Positions 23,593 through 32,133 of a stretch of DNA of 64,000 nt are shown one piece after another. Each line of letters opens with the position of its first letter. Positions within the stretch are counted from its first letter, which is position 1. The translations under genes and the position numbers were made by a program. The DNA is from Streptomyces ureilyticus (lineage in GTDB: Bacteria > Actinomycetota > Actinomycetes > Streptomycetales > Streptomycetaceae), in contig NZ_JAAKZX010000011.1 of assembly GCF_011045025.1 (NCBI RefSeq), forward strand, positions 37,951 to 101,950, in the 5' to 3' direction. The notes under the pieces are model-generated. The model ran no database searches and was not told where the DNA came from. It worked only from the letters and a program-made list of their open reading frames with translations.

Positions 23593-24492
23593 CTAGGCCG
23601 CGTGGCCCGCCGGGTGGAAGTTGATGCGTTCACTGATGACGGGGAAGCCGGCCTTGGCAAAGTTCGCGGCCATGGGGAAGTTGCCCTGGTCCGTCGCTCC
23701 GCTGATGAACTCCGCGCCCTGCTCGACGAGGAGGTGGGTGCACTCCGCGAGGAGGTCGTAGGCGTAGCCGCGACCGCGCTGTTCCGGGACGACTCCGATG
23801 AAGCCGATGGTCGGGCCGGAGGGGTTGTGGGCCGGGATGTGGATGCCGGCCAGGTCGCCTTCCGGCGTGTGCGCGATCTGCCACCACTCCCGTGGGGAGG
23901 GGCACCAGTGGAAGAAGTCGAGTTCCTCCTGGGCGGCCTGGTCGAGGCCGCCCTCCTCGATGGCCCTGAGCGCGTGGGCGTCCAGGGTCACGGAGTGGAT
24001 GCGGCGCAACGCGTCGAAGAACACGGTGTCGTCGGGTTCGGCGCTGAAGCGCAGGCGTCCGGGCCGCTCGGGCAGACCTCGCTGCGGGGTCCAGCGGTAC
24101 AGGAAGCGTTCCACCAGGAGTTCGTACCCTGCGGCTCGTGCGGCGGCGAAGCGCGCCTCGGCGGCGGCGCGCAGGTCGGTCTTTTCCCGCCAGCCGCCGG
24201 GCAGGTTGATCTCGAGTTCGACCTGCCAGGGAGCGGAGCGCAGGAGCTCGGCCCCGGCCTCCTCCTCGCCCTCGGCCACGTCGAACCAGTTGATGTTGAC
24301 GGGCTCCGAGTCGTCGGGGCCGCCCCACCACGCGCCGCGTGCGACGACCTCGCCGTCGCGCAGGGCGACGCGCTTCCAGTCGGGGCGGAACCGGGTACGC
24401 CGATGGCCTTCACGGGCGCCCAGGGCGTCGGGGAGTGCGTCGAAGAGATGAGCGTCGCTCGCGGAGAGCGCGCGGATGACCGCGTCGGTCAT
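23593..24492 (-). CDS. GNAT acetyltransferase, passenger gene of the IS701-type unit
   Basis: This 299-residue protein has two parts. The N-terminal 150 residues look like a degenerate GNAT-like or substrate domain (KRVALRDGEVVARGAWWGG). The C-terminal half carries a clear acetyl-CoA motif A, IGFIGVVPEQRGRGYAYDLL (about residues 231-250), followed by LVEQGAEFISGATDQGNFPM and FAKAGFPVISERINF. The substrate is unknown. The gene has its own terminator and appears intact with typical Streptomyces codon use. Its position between the inverted repeats of a mobile unit suggests it travels with the transposase; it could confer a selectable trait such as detoxification by acetylation, but this is speculation. 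Confidence 0.82.
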   Translation of the reverse strand: MTDAVIRALSASDAHLFDALPDALGAREGHRRTRFRPDWKRVALRDGEVVARGAWWGGPDDSEPVNINWFDVAEGEEEAGAELLRSAPWQVELEINLPGGWREKTDLRAAAEARFAAARAAGYELLVERFLYRWTPQRGLPERPGRLRFSAEPDDTVFFDALRRIHSVTLDAHALRAIEEGGLDQAAQEELDFFHWCPSPREWWQIAHTPEGDLAGIHIPAHNPSGPTIGFIGVVPEQRGRGYAYDLLAECTHLLVEQGAEFISGATDQGNFPMAANFAKAGFPVISERINFHPAGHAA

Positions 24493-24792
24493 GGATTCCT
24501 CCGGGATACAGGCTGCTTGGAGCGCTCCCGGTCAGAACTCACGAACCACGCCGGGACAGCGGAAAGAGGGAGCGCTGGAAAGGTGTGGACCGCACGGCAC
24601 TCGCCTCCTTCCATCCATCTCAGGGCGTGGAGCCACACACTAAGTGATCTACCGCGGGCCCGTCCACGGATTTCCTTACGCCCTGACCCGCGATTGATGT
24701 GGTCAAGCGTTCCCGTGGCGGTTGAGTTCGAGCGCCATGCCATGCACCGGATTCCCCGGGCCATGCACGGCCCAGCGGGACTTCGCCAGCGT
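24493..24792. other. Non-coding stretch upstream of the passenger GNAT gene
   Basis: These 300 bases contain the promoter region of the leftward GNAT gene and no open frame with convincing codon bias. The GC content dips around 24625-24690 (for example GATTTCCTTACGCCC), which marks it as a junction of different sequences. No repeat or hairpin was recognised. Confidence 0.4.
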
Positions 24793-24957
24793 TCACCAGC
24801 CCAGCAGATCCATGGACCTCCGGCCGAGCCAGTCCGCGAACGACGCAGCTCGGCGGCCGTCCAGGTTCAGTGGCAGGACCTGGTCGCAGGTGGCCCGGGC
24901 GTCGAACCACATCGTGCCCCGGTGCGGGCCAGTGACAATGAGGCCACCGGTGATCAT
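24793..24957 (-). pseudogene. C-terminal fragment resembling an SMI1/KNR4-family protein
   Basis: Read leftward from about 24957, the frame gives ITGGLIVTGPHRGTMWFDAR, then ATCDQVLPLNLDGRRAASFA and DWLGRRSMDLLGW before a stop at 24793. TGPHRGTMWFD followed by a W-x-R region is typical of the C-terminus of SMI1/KNR4 proteins, many of which are immunity proteins for contact-dependent or polymorphic toxins. Only about 54 codons survive. The upstream part is replaced by the IS701 transposase region, so the gene is truncated. Assignment is by recalled motif only. Confidence 0.5.
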
Positions 24958-24963
24958 CGGTGT

Positions 24964-26277
24964 GTGAAGACAGAAGATCAGTCGGTGGCCGCAGGTCACA
25001 GCATAGATCCTGCCCGCTGGCAGGAAGCGTTCGAGGTCCTGATGGGCCGTATTGCGGGACGGTTCGCGCGGGTGGAACCACGGCGCCGGGCACGGGCGTT
25101 CGTGCTCGGGTTATTGTCGGACCTGCCGCGCAAGAACTGCTGGACGCTTGCCGAGCATGCCGGGGACGCGACCCCGTACGGTCTGCAGCACCTGCTGTCG
25201 AGGGCCAGGTGGGACGCGGACGCGGTACGCGATGACATCCGCGACTTCGTCGTCGAGCACCTGCACCACGAGGATGCGGTGCTGGTCGTGGACGAGACCG
25301 GCGACCTGAAGAAGGGCACGCACACGGTGGGCGTGCAGCGCCAGTACACCGGCACCGCCGGACGCATCGAGAACAGCCAGGTCGCCGTCTACCTCGCGTA
25401 CTCCACCCCGCTCGGACACGCGGCCATCGACCGGGAGCTGTATCTCCCGCGCTCCTGGACCGAGGACACCGCCCGCTGCCGGGCCGCCGGAATCCCCGAC
25501 AGCGTCGCCTTCGCCACGAAACCCGCCCTCGCCGCACGCATGATCGGCCGAGCACTGGACGCCGGGGTCCCTGCATCCTGGGTGGCCGGCGACGAAGTCT
25601 ACGGAGGCAACCCGCACCTGCGAACCGAGCTGGAGAAACGGCAGGTCGGCTACGTACTTGCCGTCGCCTGCGACCACCGGATCACCACCCGGGCGGGCAA
25701 GTTCCGAGCCGACGCCCTGGTCAAGAAGCTGCCGAAGCGGGCCTGGCAGAAGCTATCCGCCGGCGTCGGAGCCACGGGGCACCGCTTCTACGACTGGGCC
25801 CTGGCCGACATCGCCGACGACCGGCCCGGCCACCATCAGCTGCTCGTCCGCCGCAACCGACGAACCCGTGAACTCGCCTTTTACCGCTGTTACTCACCGA
25901 AACAAGTTCCGCTGTCCACCCTGGTGCAGGTCGCCGGACGCCGATGGACCGTCGAGGAGACCTTCCAGTCCGGCAAGGGCCTGGCCGGACTGGACGAACA
26001 CCAGGTCCAGCGCTGGGCGTCCTGGCACCGCTGGGTCACCCTCGCGATGCTCGCCCATGCCTTCCTCGCCGTCGTCCGCGCCGACGAACACGCGCGTCAC
26101 CCGAAGCCGGAGGGGCTGATACCGCTCACCTGCAACGAGATCCAGCGCCTGTTCATCGCGCTCGTCGTCCGGCTCGTCCACGGCGCGACTCACCGGCTCG
26201 ACTGGTCCCACTGGCGACGCCGCCGCCAGGCCCCATCCCAGGCCAGCCACTACCAGCGACAAGCCGCTCAGACATGA
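24964..26277 (+). CDS. IS701-family transposase (DDE)
   Basis: A GTG at 24964 (VKTEDQSVAAGHSIDPARWQ) gives 437 residues, the usual IS701 length; GTG 24985 is an alternative. The DDE residues appear as VLVVDETGDLKKGTHTVGVQ (first Asp), SWVAGDEVYGGNPHLR (second Asp) and RRWTVEETFQSGKGLAGLDE (Glu). The gene looks intact. Its stop lies at the start of the right terminal inverted repeat. Codon 50 is TTA (25111-25113), so translation should need the bldA tRNA. Cut-and-paste transposition with a 4-bp YTAR duplication is the family behaviour. Confidence 0.9.
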   Translation: MKTEDQSVAAGHSIDPARWQEAFEVLMGRIAGRFARVEPRRRARAFVLGLLSDLPRKNCWTLAEHAGDATPYGLQHLLSRARWDADAVRDDIRDFVVEHLHHEDAVLVVDETGDLKKGTHTVGVQRQYTGTAGRIENSQVAVYLAYSTPLGHAAIDRELYLPRSWTEDTARCRAAGIPDSVAFATKPALAARMIGRALDAGVPASWVAGDEVYGGNPHLRTELEKRQVGYVLAVACDHRITTRAGKFRADALVKKLPKRAWQKLSAGVGATGHRFYDWALADIADDRPGHHQLLVRRNRRTRELAFYRCYSPKQVPLSTLVQVAGRRWTVEETFQSGKGLAGLDEHQVQRWASWHRWVTLAMLAHAFLAVVRADEHARHPKPEGLIPLTCNEIQRLFIALVVRLVHGATHRLDWSHWRRRRQAPSQASHYQRQAAQT

Positions 26278-26301
26278 AGATCGCGATCTACAGCTGGAGT
26301 A
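26277..26301. repeat. Right terminal inverted repeat of the IS701-type unit
   Basis: AAGATCGCGATCTACAGCTG followed by GAGTA is the inverted counterpart of 23400-23424. CTAA follows at 26302-26305. Confidence 0.85.
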
Positions 26302-26317
26302 CTAAAGACGCATTCAT

Positions 26318-26337
26318 CCCCGGCGTCAACGCCGGGG
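26318..26337. other. Left-end hairpin of the IS200/IS605 element
   Basis: CCCCGGCG (26318-26325), loop TCAA, CGCCGGGG (26330-26337). The perfect 8-bp stem with a 4-base loop lies where the subterminal left-end hairpin of the outer element is expected, now separated from the rest by the IS701-type unit. Confidence 0.7.
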
Positions 26338-26487
26338 CTTTCCCCAAGAGTCCCGGTACCCGCGGGGGGGGGCGCCACAGGTGTTCCTCGCCCCCCGCCG
26401 CCCCTGCCCGTCCCATCCGGCAGGGGCTACGTCCCTGGGCCCCGCATGAGCGCTCGGGTTGTTGGGGGATTTGGCGGCTCCAAGTTC

Positions 26488-26556
26488 GTCGTGGCCTGTC
26501 ACGCCCACGCGGCGGAGCCGCAAATCGATACAGCCCCGCGCCCCTATAGGGGCGCT
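26488..26556 (-). repeat. Dispersed GC hairpin repeat at the argH 3' end
   Basis: Read on the minus strand, it begins 4 bases after the argH stop with the perfect hairpin GCGCCCCTATAGGGGCGC (26555-26538) and continues GGGGCTGT, CGGCTCCGCCGCGTGGGCG and GGCCACGAC. The same order of blocks is found at 34087 and 56527. It probably terminates argH transcription. Confidence 0.8.
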
Positions 26557-26559
26557 TCT

Positions 26560-28062
<1,503 letters not shown>

Positions 28063-28104
28063 TCAGGTCGGTACGGGCGAGGCTTACGCCAGGTCTCCGT
28101 CAGG

Positions 28105-29301
28105 CTACGCCTGCAGATCACGCCGTGCCGCGATCTTCGACGACAGGCTGTAGATGTCGATGAAGCCCTTCGCCGCCGACTGGTCGAACGAGTCGCCCGT
28201 GTCGTACGTCGCGAGGTTGAAGTCGTACAGCGACGACTCCGAGCGGCGGCCGGTGACGACGGCGCGACCGCCGTGCAGGGTCATCCGGATGTCGCCGGAG
28301 ACATGCTGGTTGGCCTCGTTGATGAAGCCGTCCAGGGCGCGCTTGAGCGGGGAGAACCACAGGCCGTCGTAGACCAGCTCGCCCCAGCGCTGCTCGACCT
28401 GCCGCTTGTAGCGGGCGAGTTCGCGCTCGACGGTGACGTTCTCCAGCTCCTGGTGGGCCGTGATCAGCGCGATGGCGCCGGGAGCCTCGTACACCTCGCG
28501 GGACTTGATGCCGACGAGGCGGTCCTCGACCATGTCGATCCGGCCGATGCCCTGGGCGCCGGCGCGCTGGTTGAGCTGCTGGATGGCCTGCAGGACGGTG
28601 ACGGGCTTGCCGTCGATGGCGACCGGGACGCCCGCCTTGAAGGTGATGACGACCTCGTCGGGCTCACGCGGGAGCGCGGGGTTCTGCGTGTACTCGTAGA
28701 CGTCCTCGATCGGGGCGTTCCAGATGTCTTCCAGGAAGCCGGTCTCGACGGCGCGTCCGAAGACGTTCTGGTCGATGGAGTACGGCGACTTCTTGGTGGT
28801 GGCGATCGGCAGGCCCTTCTCCTCGCAGAAGGCGATCGCCTTGTCCCGGGTCATCGCGTAGTCGCGGACCGGGGCGATGCACTTGAGGTCGGGGGCGAGG
28901 GCGACGATGCCGGCCTCGAAGCGGACCTGGTCGTTGCCCTTGCCGGTGCAGCCGTGGGCGACCGTGGTGGCGCCGTGCTTCTGGGCGGCGGCGACGAGGT
29001 GCTTGACGATGGTCGGCCGGGAGAGGGCGGAGACCAGCGGATAGCGGTCCATGTAGAGGGCGTTGGCCTTGATCGCCGGGAGGCAGTACTCCTCGGCGAA
29101 CTCGTCCCTGGCGTCCGCGACCTCGGCCTCGACGGCACCGCAGGAGAGCGCGCGCTTGCGGATGACGTCCAGGTCCTCGCCGCCCTGGCCGACGTCCACG
29201 GCAACGGCGATGACCTCGGCGCCCGTCTCCTCGGCGATCCAGCCGATGGCGACGGAGGTGTCCAGGCCGCCCGAGTAGGCGAGTACGACGCGCTCGGTCA
29301 C
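28105..29301 (-). CDS. argG: Argininosuccinate synthase
   Basis: ArgG condenses citrulline and aspartate at the cost of ATP to AMP and PPi. The start is GTG 29301 ([20 protein letters not shown]) because GAGGAG stands 6-8 bases before it; the open frame upstream reads through the regulatory region. The 398-residue product has the PP-loop SGGLDTS at residues 10-16, [16 protein letters not shown] for citrulline/ATP binding, and the [14 protein letters not shown] substrate loop. Candidate ARG boxes lie directly upstream, consistent with repression by ArgR (encoded at 34230). argH follows on the same strand. Confidence 0.97.
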   Translation of the reverse strand: MTERVVLAYSGGLDTSVAIGWIAEETGAEVIAVAVDVGQGGEDLDVIRKRALSCGAVEAEVADARDEFAEEYCLPAIKANALYMDRYPLVSALSRPTIVKHLVAAAQKHGATTVAHGCTGKGNDQVRFEAGIVALAPDLKCIAPVRDYAMTRDKAIAFCEEKGLPIATTKKSPYSIDQNVFGRAVETGFLEDIWNAPIEDVYEYTQNPALPREPDEVVITFKAGVPVAIDGKPVTVLQAIQQLNQRAGAQGIGRIDMVEDRLVGIKSREVYEAPGAIALITAHQELENVTVERELARYKRQVEQRWGELVYDGLWFSPLKRALDGFINEANQHVSGDIRMTLHGGRAVVTGRRSESSLYDFNLATYDTGDSFDQSAAKGFIDIYSLSSKIAARRDLQA

Positions 29302-29318
29302 GGGTTTCTCCTCACAGT

Positions 29319-29358
29319 GCATTCGCTGACATGCATGAGTATGCAGGACTCTGCATGG
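29319..29358 (-). promoter_or_regulatory. Candidate ARG boxes upstream of argG
   Basis: Between 29331 and 29358 the sequence ATGCATGAGTATGCAG then GACTCTGCATGG contains overlapping ATGCAT/TGCAT half-sites with dyad symmetry, and another TGCATTC lies at 29318-29324. ArgR operators in Streptomyces are pairs of such A/T-centred imperfect palindromes. The region is the AT-richest part of this intergenic segment and lies 18-57 bases upstream of the argG start. Confidence 0.65.
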
Positions 29359-29551
29359 TTCGTCAATCGCGGGGGTCTGACGGGTGCCGCAGGAGAAGAC
29401 CGCGAACAAATCTCAGGTTTCGTTTGAACGGCTGAAACCGCTTTCGCGTATCTCCCGCTGAACGCAGGCGCCGCGTTTGTAAACGACATCTGGAGTGCGC
29501 CGCCCGAACGACCACGGGCGGCCCAACCCCCGACCAGAGCGAGGCTTCCGC

Positions 29552-30445
29552 ATGTCCAGGGCTCTCCCGAAGTACAACAGACGCCGGGTGGCGATGATCG
29601 GCGGCGCCGCCGCGGTGGTGTTGTCCGGCGCCGTGATCGCCGGATCGGCCTTGGCCGGAGAGACGTCGAAGAACAACTCCGACCAGGCCGCTACGAACGC
29701 GTCGCCCGGCACCGTGAACTGTCCGGCGGTGGAGGGCAGCCTCCCCGCCGAGATCCCGGCTTCCGCGCAGGCCGAGGTGGACAGCAACCTCGCCCAGCTC
29801 GACAACCAGATCTCCGAGGCCAACAAGCGCATCGTCGACACCGTCGGCCAGGGCGGCCCCAACTTCATCCAGAACGCCATCCTCGGCCCGCTCGAGGACA
29901 AGCGCGTAGCGGCCCTGAACCGCATCGAGACGGCCATCGGCCGCGCCGCCGAGAAGCCCGAGGGCCTCGAAGCCCTCGCGGCCTGCGAGCTCAACGCGGG
30001 TGGCGGGGCTGACGCGGGCGGCGAGGCCGAGGAGGAGCCGACCGAGGCGCCGACCGACGCTGCGGGCGAGGACGAAGGCGATGCCGGGGACGCCGACGAC
30101 GCGGAGGACGCGGGCGGAGCCGAGGACGACGCGGGCAACGCCGGTGCCGCGGGCACCATCAGCTGCCCCGACGTCGAGCCGAGCCTCCCCGCCGAGATCC
30201 CCGCCTCCGCGCAGGCCGAGGTGGACAGCAACCTCGCCCAGCTCGACAACCAGATCTCCGAGGCCAACAAGCGCATCGTCGACACCGTCGGCCAGGGCGG
30301 CCCCAACTTCATCCAGAACGCCATCCTCGGCCCGCTCGAGGACAAGCGCGTAGCGGCCCTGAACCGCATCGAGACCGCGATCGGCCGCGCCGCCGAGAAG
30401 CCCGAGGGCCTCGAAGCCCTCGCGACTTGCGAGCTCAACCAGTAA
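29552..30445 (+). CDS. Secreted protein with two near-identical internal repeats
   Basis: The product (297 residues from ATG 29552) has a signal peptide (YNRRRVAMIGGAAAVVLSGA, cleavage near ALA-GE at about 36). Two repeats of about 90 residues follow: 58-148 and 206-297. Each starts with a Cys (NCPAVEGSLPAE, SCPDVEPSLPAE), contains QLDNQISEANKRIVDTVGQG and RIETAIGRAAEKPEGLEALA, and ends with a second Cys (ACELN, TCELN), perhaps a disulfide closing each unit. An acidic linker (about 150-200) rich in Asp, Glu, Ala and Gly separates them. I recognise no family. A strong terminator follows. The gene is divergent from argG. Confidence 0.8.
   Translation: MSRALPKYNRRRVAMIGGAAAVVLSGAVIAGSALAGETSKNNSDQAATNASPGTVNCPAVEGSLPAEIPASAQAEVDSNLAQLDNQISEANKRIVDTVGQGGPNFIQNAILGPLEDKRVAALNRIETAIGRAAEKPEGLEALAACELNAGGGADAGGEAEEEPTEAPTDAAGEDEGDAGDADDAEDAGGAEDDAGNAGAAGTISCPDVEPSLPAEIPASAQAEVDSNLAQLDNQISEANKRIVDTVGQGGPNFIQNAILGPLEDKRVAALNRIETAIGRAAEKPEGLEALATCELNQ
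29738..30442 (+). repeat. Direct duplication inside the secreted-protein gene
   Basis: The two coding repeats lie 444 bp (148 codons) apart. A run of about 170 bp (29762-29931 and 30206-30375) is identical base for base, including third positions, and flanking parts differ at only a few sites. This points to recent duplication or gene conversion. Confidence 0.85.
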
Positions 30446-30474
30446 GTCCAGTGAGTAACCACACCGAGTAAGCC

Positions 30475-30516
30475 CTCCGTGGCTGCCCCGAGCGCTGGGC
30501 CGGGGCGGCCACGGAG
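30475..30516 (+). terminator. Terminator of the repeat-protein gene
   Basis: CTCCGTGGC-GCCCCG on the left arm pairs with CGGGGC-GCCACGGAG on the right arm (30475-30490 and 30500-30516) with one bulge and a loop of about 9 bases. It lies 30 bases after the stop. Confidence 0.8.
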
Positions 30517-30734
30517 TCCGTCTGCCCCCTTTGGGAGCGCGTCCCTTGGGGGCTCCTTCGCGTTGAGGCGGGCCGCTGCCCTGCCGCCGAGTCCAAGCGT
30601 CTGAAGTCGCCGTGGGTTACCGCCAGTCGCAGCAGTTCACCCGTTGCTCCCTGGTCGATTGAACAAGCTGCCGTCCAGCGACGTACCACTGGGCCAAGGG
30701 CCACTCCCCCTCTCGCCAGTCCCACGGAGGAACC

Positions 30735-32114
30735 GTGAGTACGATCGCCGGCGGTCGCGCTGCGCGGCGCCAGACGTTGCGCCGTATCCGCCCTCGCCGC
30801 AATCCCGCAGTCCCGCTGCTGCTCGCTGTCTGGGCGGGTGCGGTGGGAGTGGTCTGGCTGTGGTGGAGCAACACTCCGGCCATCGCCAACAACACGGACC
30901 GGATACTCGGCGCCGGCCGGATCACCGGTCTGCTGGCCGGCTACCTGATGGCCCTCGTGGTGTTGCAGATGGCCCGGGTGCCCGCGCTGGAACGCCGCGT
31001 CGGCTCGGACCGCGTCGCCCGCTGGCACGCGATGAGCGGGCGTTACACGCTCTGCCTGGTCCTCGCCCATCTCATCCTGACCATGTACGGCTACGCGCTG
31101 CAGGCCGGCCTCGGATTCTCCGGGATCGTCCAGCAGACCATCGACTCGGTGAACACGCTGCCGGACATGGGCAAGGCCGCGATCGGCACGAGTCTGCTGC
31201 TGTTCATCGGCCTGATCTCCATCGGCGGCATCCGGCGCAGGATCCCGTACGACACCTGGTACCACATCCATCTGCTGACGTACGCGGCCGTGTACCTGTC
31301 CTTCTGGCACCAGCTGTCGACGGGCAACGACTTCGCCGTCCAGCCCGCCGCGACCACGGCCTGGTACGCGCTGTACGGGGCCGTGACCGCGCTGGCGCTC
31401 TGGTACCGGGTGCTCGTGCCGATCCGGCTGAACCTGCGGCACCGTATGCGCGTCGCGGACGTCGTCCAGGAGGCACCCGGAGTCGTCTCGGTGCTGATCT
31501 CGGGGCGTCGGCTGCATCGCATCGGCGCCGAGGCCGGACAGTTCTTCCGGTGGCGGTTCATGGCGCCCGGCATGCGCTTCAGCTCACACCCGTACTCGCT
31601 GTCGGCGGCGCCCCGCCCCAACATGCTGCGCATCACGGTGAAGGCGATCGGCGACCACACCTCCCAGCTGTGTGAGCTGGAGCCGGGTACCCGCGTCTGG
31701 GCCGAGGGCCCGTACGGCGCGATGACCGCCTCCCGGCGCCGGAGCGGCAAGGTGCTGCTGATCGCGGGCGGTGTCGGCATCACCCCGATGCGGGCGCTGT
31801 TCGAGACGCTGCCCGGCTCGCCCGGCGATCTGACGCTGCTGTACCGGGCCAACAGCACCCAGGACCTGGCCCTGTGGGACGAGCTGGCCGCCATCGCCGA
31901 CGAGCGCGGCGCCCGGCTCATGTACGCGGTCAACAGCCCGGACGGGGAGCGCCCCGACATCTCGGCGGAGACTCTCCGCAGAAAGCTGCCGGACGTCGAC
32001 AGCCATGACGTTTTCCTGTGCGGGCCTCCCGGCTTCGCACAGCAGGTCTACGAAGCACTCCGCGGCGCGGGCGTACCGGCCCGCCGCATCCATCACGAGT
32101 CGTTCGAGATGTGA
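30735..32114 (+). CDS. Ferric-reductase-like transmembrane flavoprotein with FAD/NAD domains
   Basis: This 459-residue protein couples a six-helix ferric-reductase-like membrane domain (about 28-225) with a ferredoxin-reductase-type domain. His residues for heme lie in RWHAMSGRYTLCLVLAHLIL and YDTWYHIHLLTYAAVYLSFW. The FAD motif is HPYSLSAAP, and NAD(P)H motifs are LIAGGVGITPMRALFE and VFLCGPPGFAQQVYEAL at the C-terminus. It would take electrons from cytosolic NAD(P)H across the membrane. The next genes encode a triple FMN-binding exported protein and the ApbE flavin transferase, so the electron acceptor is likely the flavinylated protein outside the membrane. Intergenic spacing is 19 bases. 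Confidence 0.9.
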   Translation: MSTIAGGRAARRQTLRRIRPRRNPAVPLLLAVWAGAVGVVWLWWSNTPAIANNTDRILGAGRITGLLAGYLMALVVLQMARVPALERRVGSDRVARWHAMSGRYTLCLVLAHLILTMYGYALQAGLGFSGIVQQTIDSVNTLPDMGKAAIGTSLLLFIGLISIGGIRRRIPYDTWYHIHLLTYAAVYLSFWHQLSTGNDFAVQPAATTAWYALYGAVTALALWYRVLVPIRLNLRHRMRVADVVQEAPGVVSVLISGRRLHRIGAEAGQFFRWRFMAPGMRFSSHPYSLSAAPRPNMLRITVKAIGDHTSQLCELEPGTRVWAEGPYGAMTASRRRSGKVLLIAGGVGITPMRALFETLPGSPGDLTLLYRANSTQDLALWDELAAIADERGARLMYAVNSPDGERPDISAETLRRKLPDVDSHDVFLCGPPGFAQQVYEALRGAGVPARRIHHESFEM

Positions 32115-32133
32115 GCGACGGGAGTCAGGAGCG

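Larger units (their letters stand above)
23400..26301. mobile_element. IS701-type unit of 2.9 kb with passenger GNAT gene, inserted in the IS605 left end
   Basis: The ends are inverted: TACTCCAGCTGTAGACCGTG reading in from 23400 and TACTCCAGCTGTAGATCGCG reading in from 26301, both continuing with GATCTT (25 bases, 2 or 3 mismatches). CTAA flanks both ends (23396-23399 and 26302-26305) and fits the YTAR 4-bp duplication known for IS701-family elements. Inside are a leftward GNAT gene, an SMI1-like fragment and a rightward IS701-family transposase. A plain IS701 element would be about 1.4 kb, so about 1.5 kb has been acquired. Removing the unit joins the tnpA flank to the IS605 left-end hairpin. 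Confidence 0.8.
17758..26345. mobile_element. IS200/IS605-type element carrying two nested insertions (outer shell of island)
   Basis: The outer element has divergent tnpA (22961-23377, plus) and tnpB (minus, in two pieces). Its right end, next to the tnpB 3' end, has the hairpin at 17767-17788 followed by TCAA read on the minus strand (17761-17758), the tetranucleotide at which several IS200/IS605 right ends are cut. Its left end, next to the tnpA 3' end, has the hairpin at 26318-26337. Removing the Tn554-like insertion (18381-22294) and the IS701-type unit with one CTAA copy leaves about 1.77 kb, normal for a two-gene IS605-like element. The exact left-end cut near 26345 is uncertain by about 20 bases. 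Confidence 0.82.

Noticed and set aside
23602..26277. Single 891-codon rightward gene covering the GNAT gene and the transposase
   Set aside because: The first half is antisense to a good GNAT gene and has low-complexity translation; the real transposase begins near 24964.
26370..26440. Small gene between the island and argH
   Set aside because: The open frames there are short and Pro/Gly-rich; the sequence CCCCTGCCC...GGCAGGGG is better read as a hairpin.
29413..30462. Leftward 349-codon frame opposite the repeat protein
   Set aside because: Its Ser/Ala-rich repetitive translation is the shadow of the rightward gene, which has a signal peptide and good codon bias.
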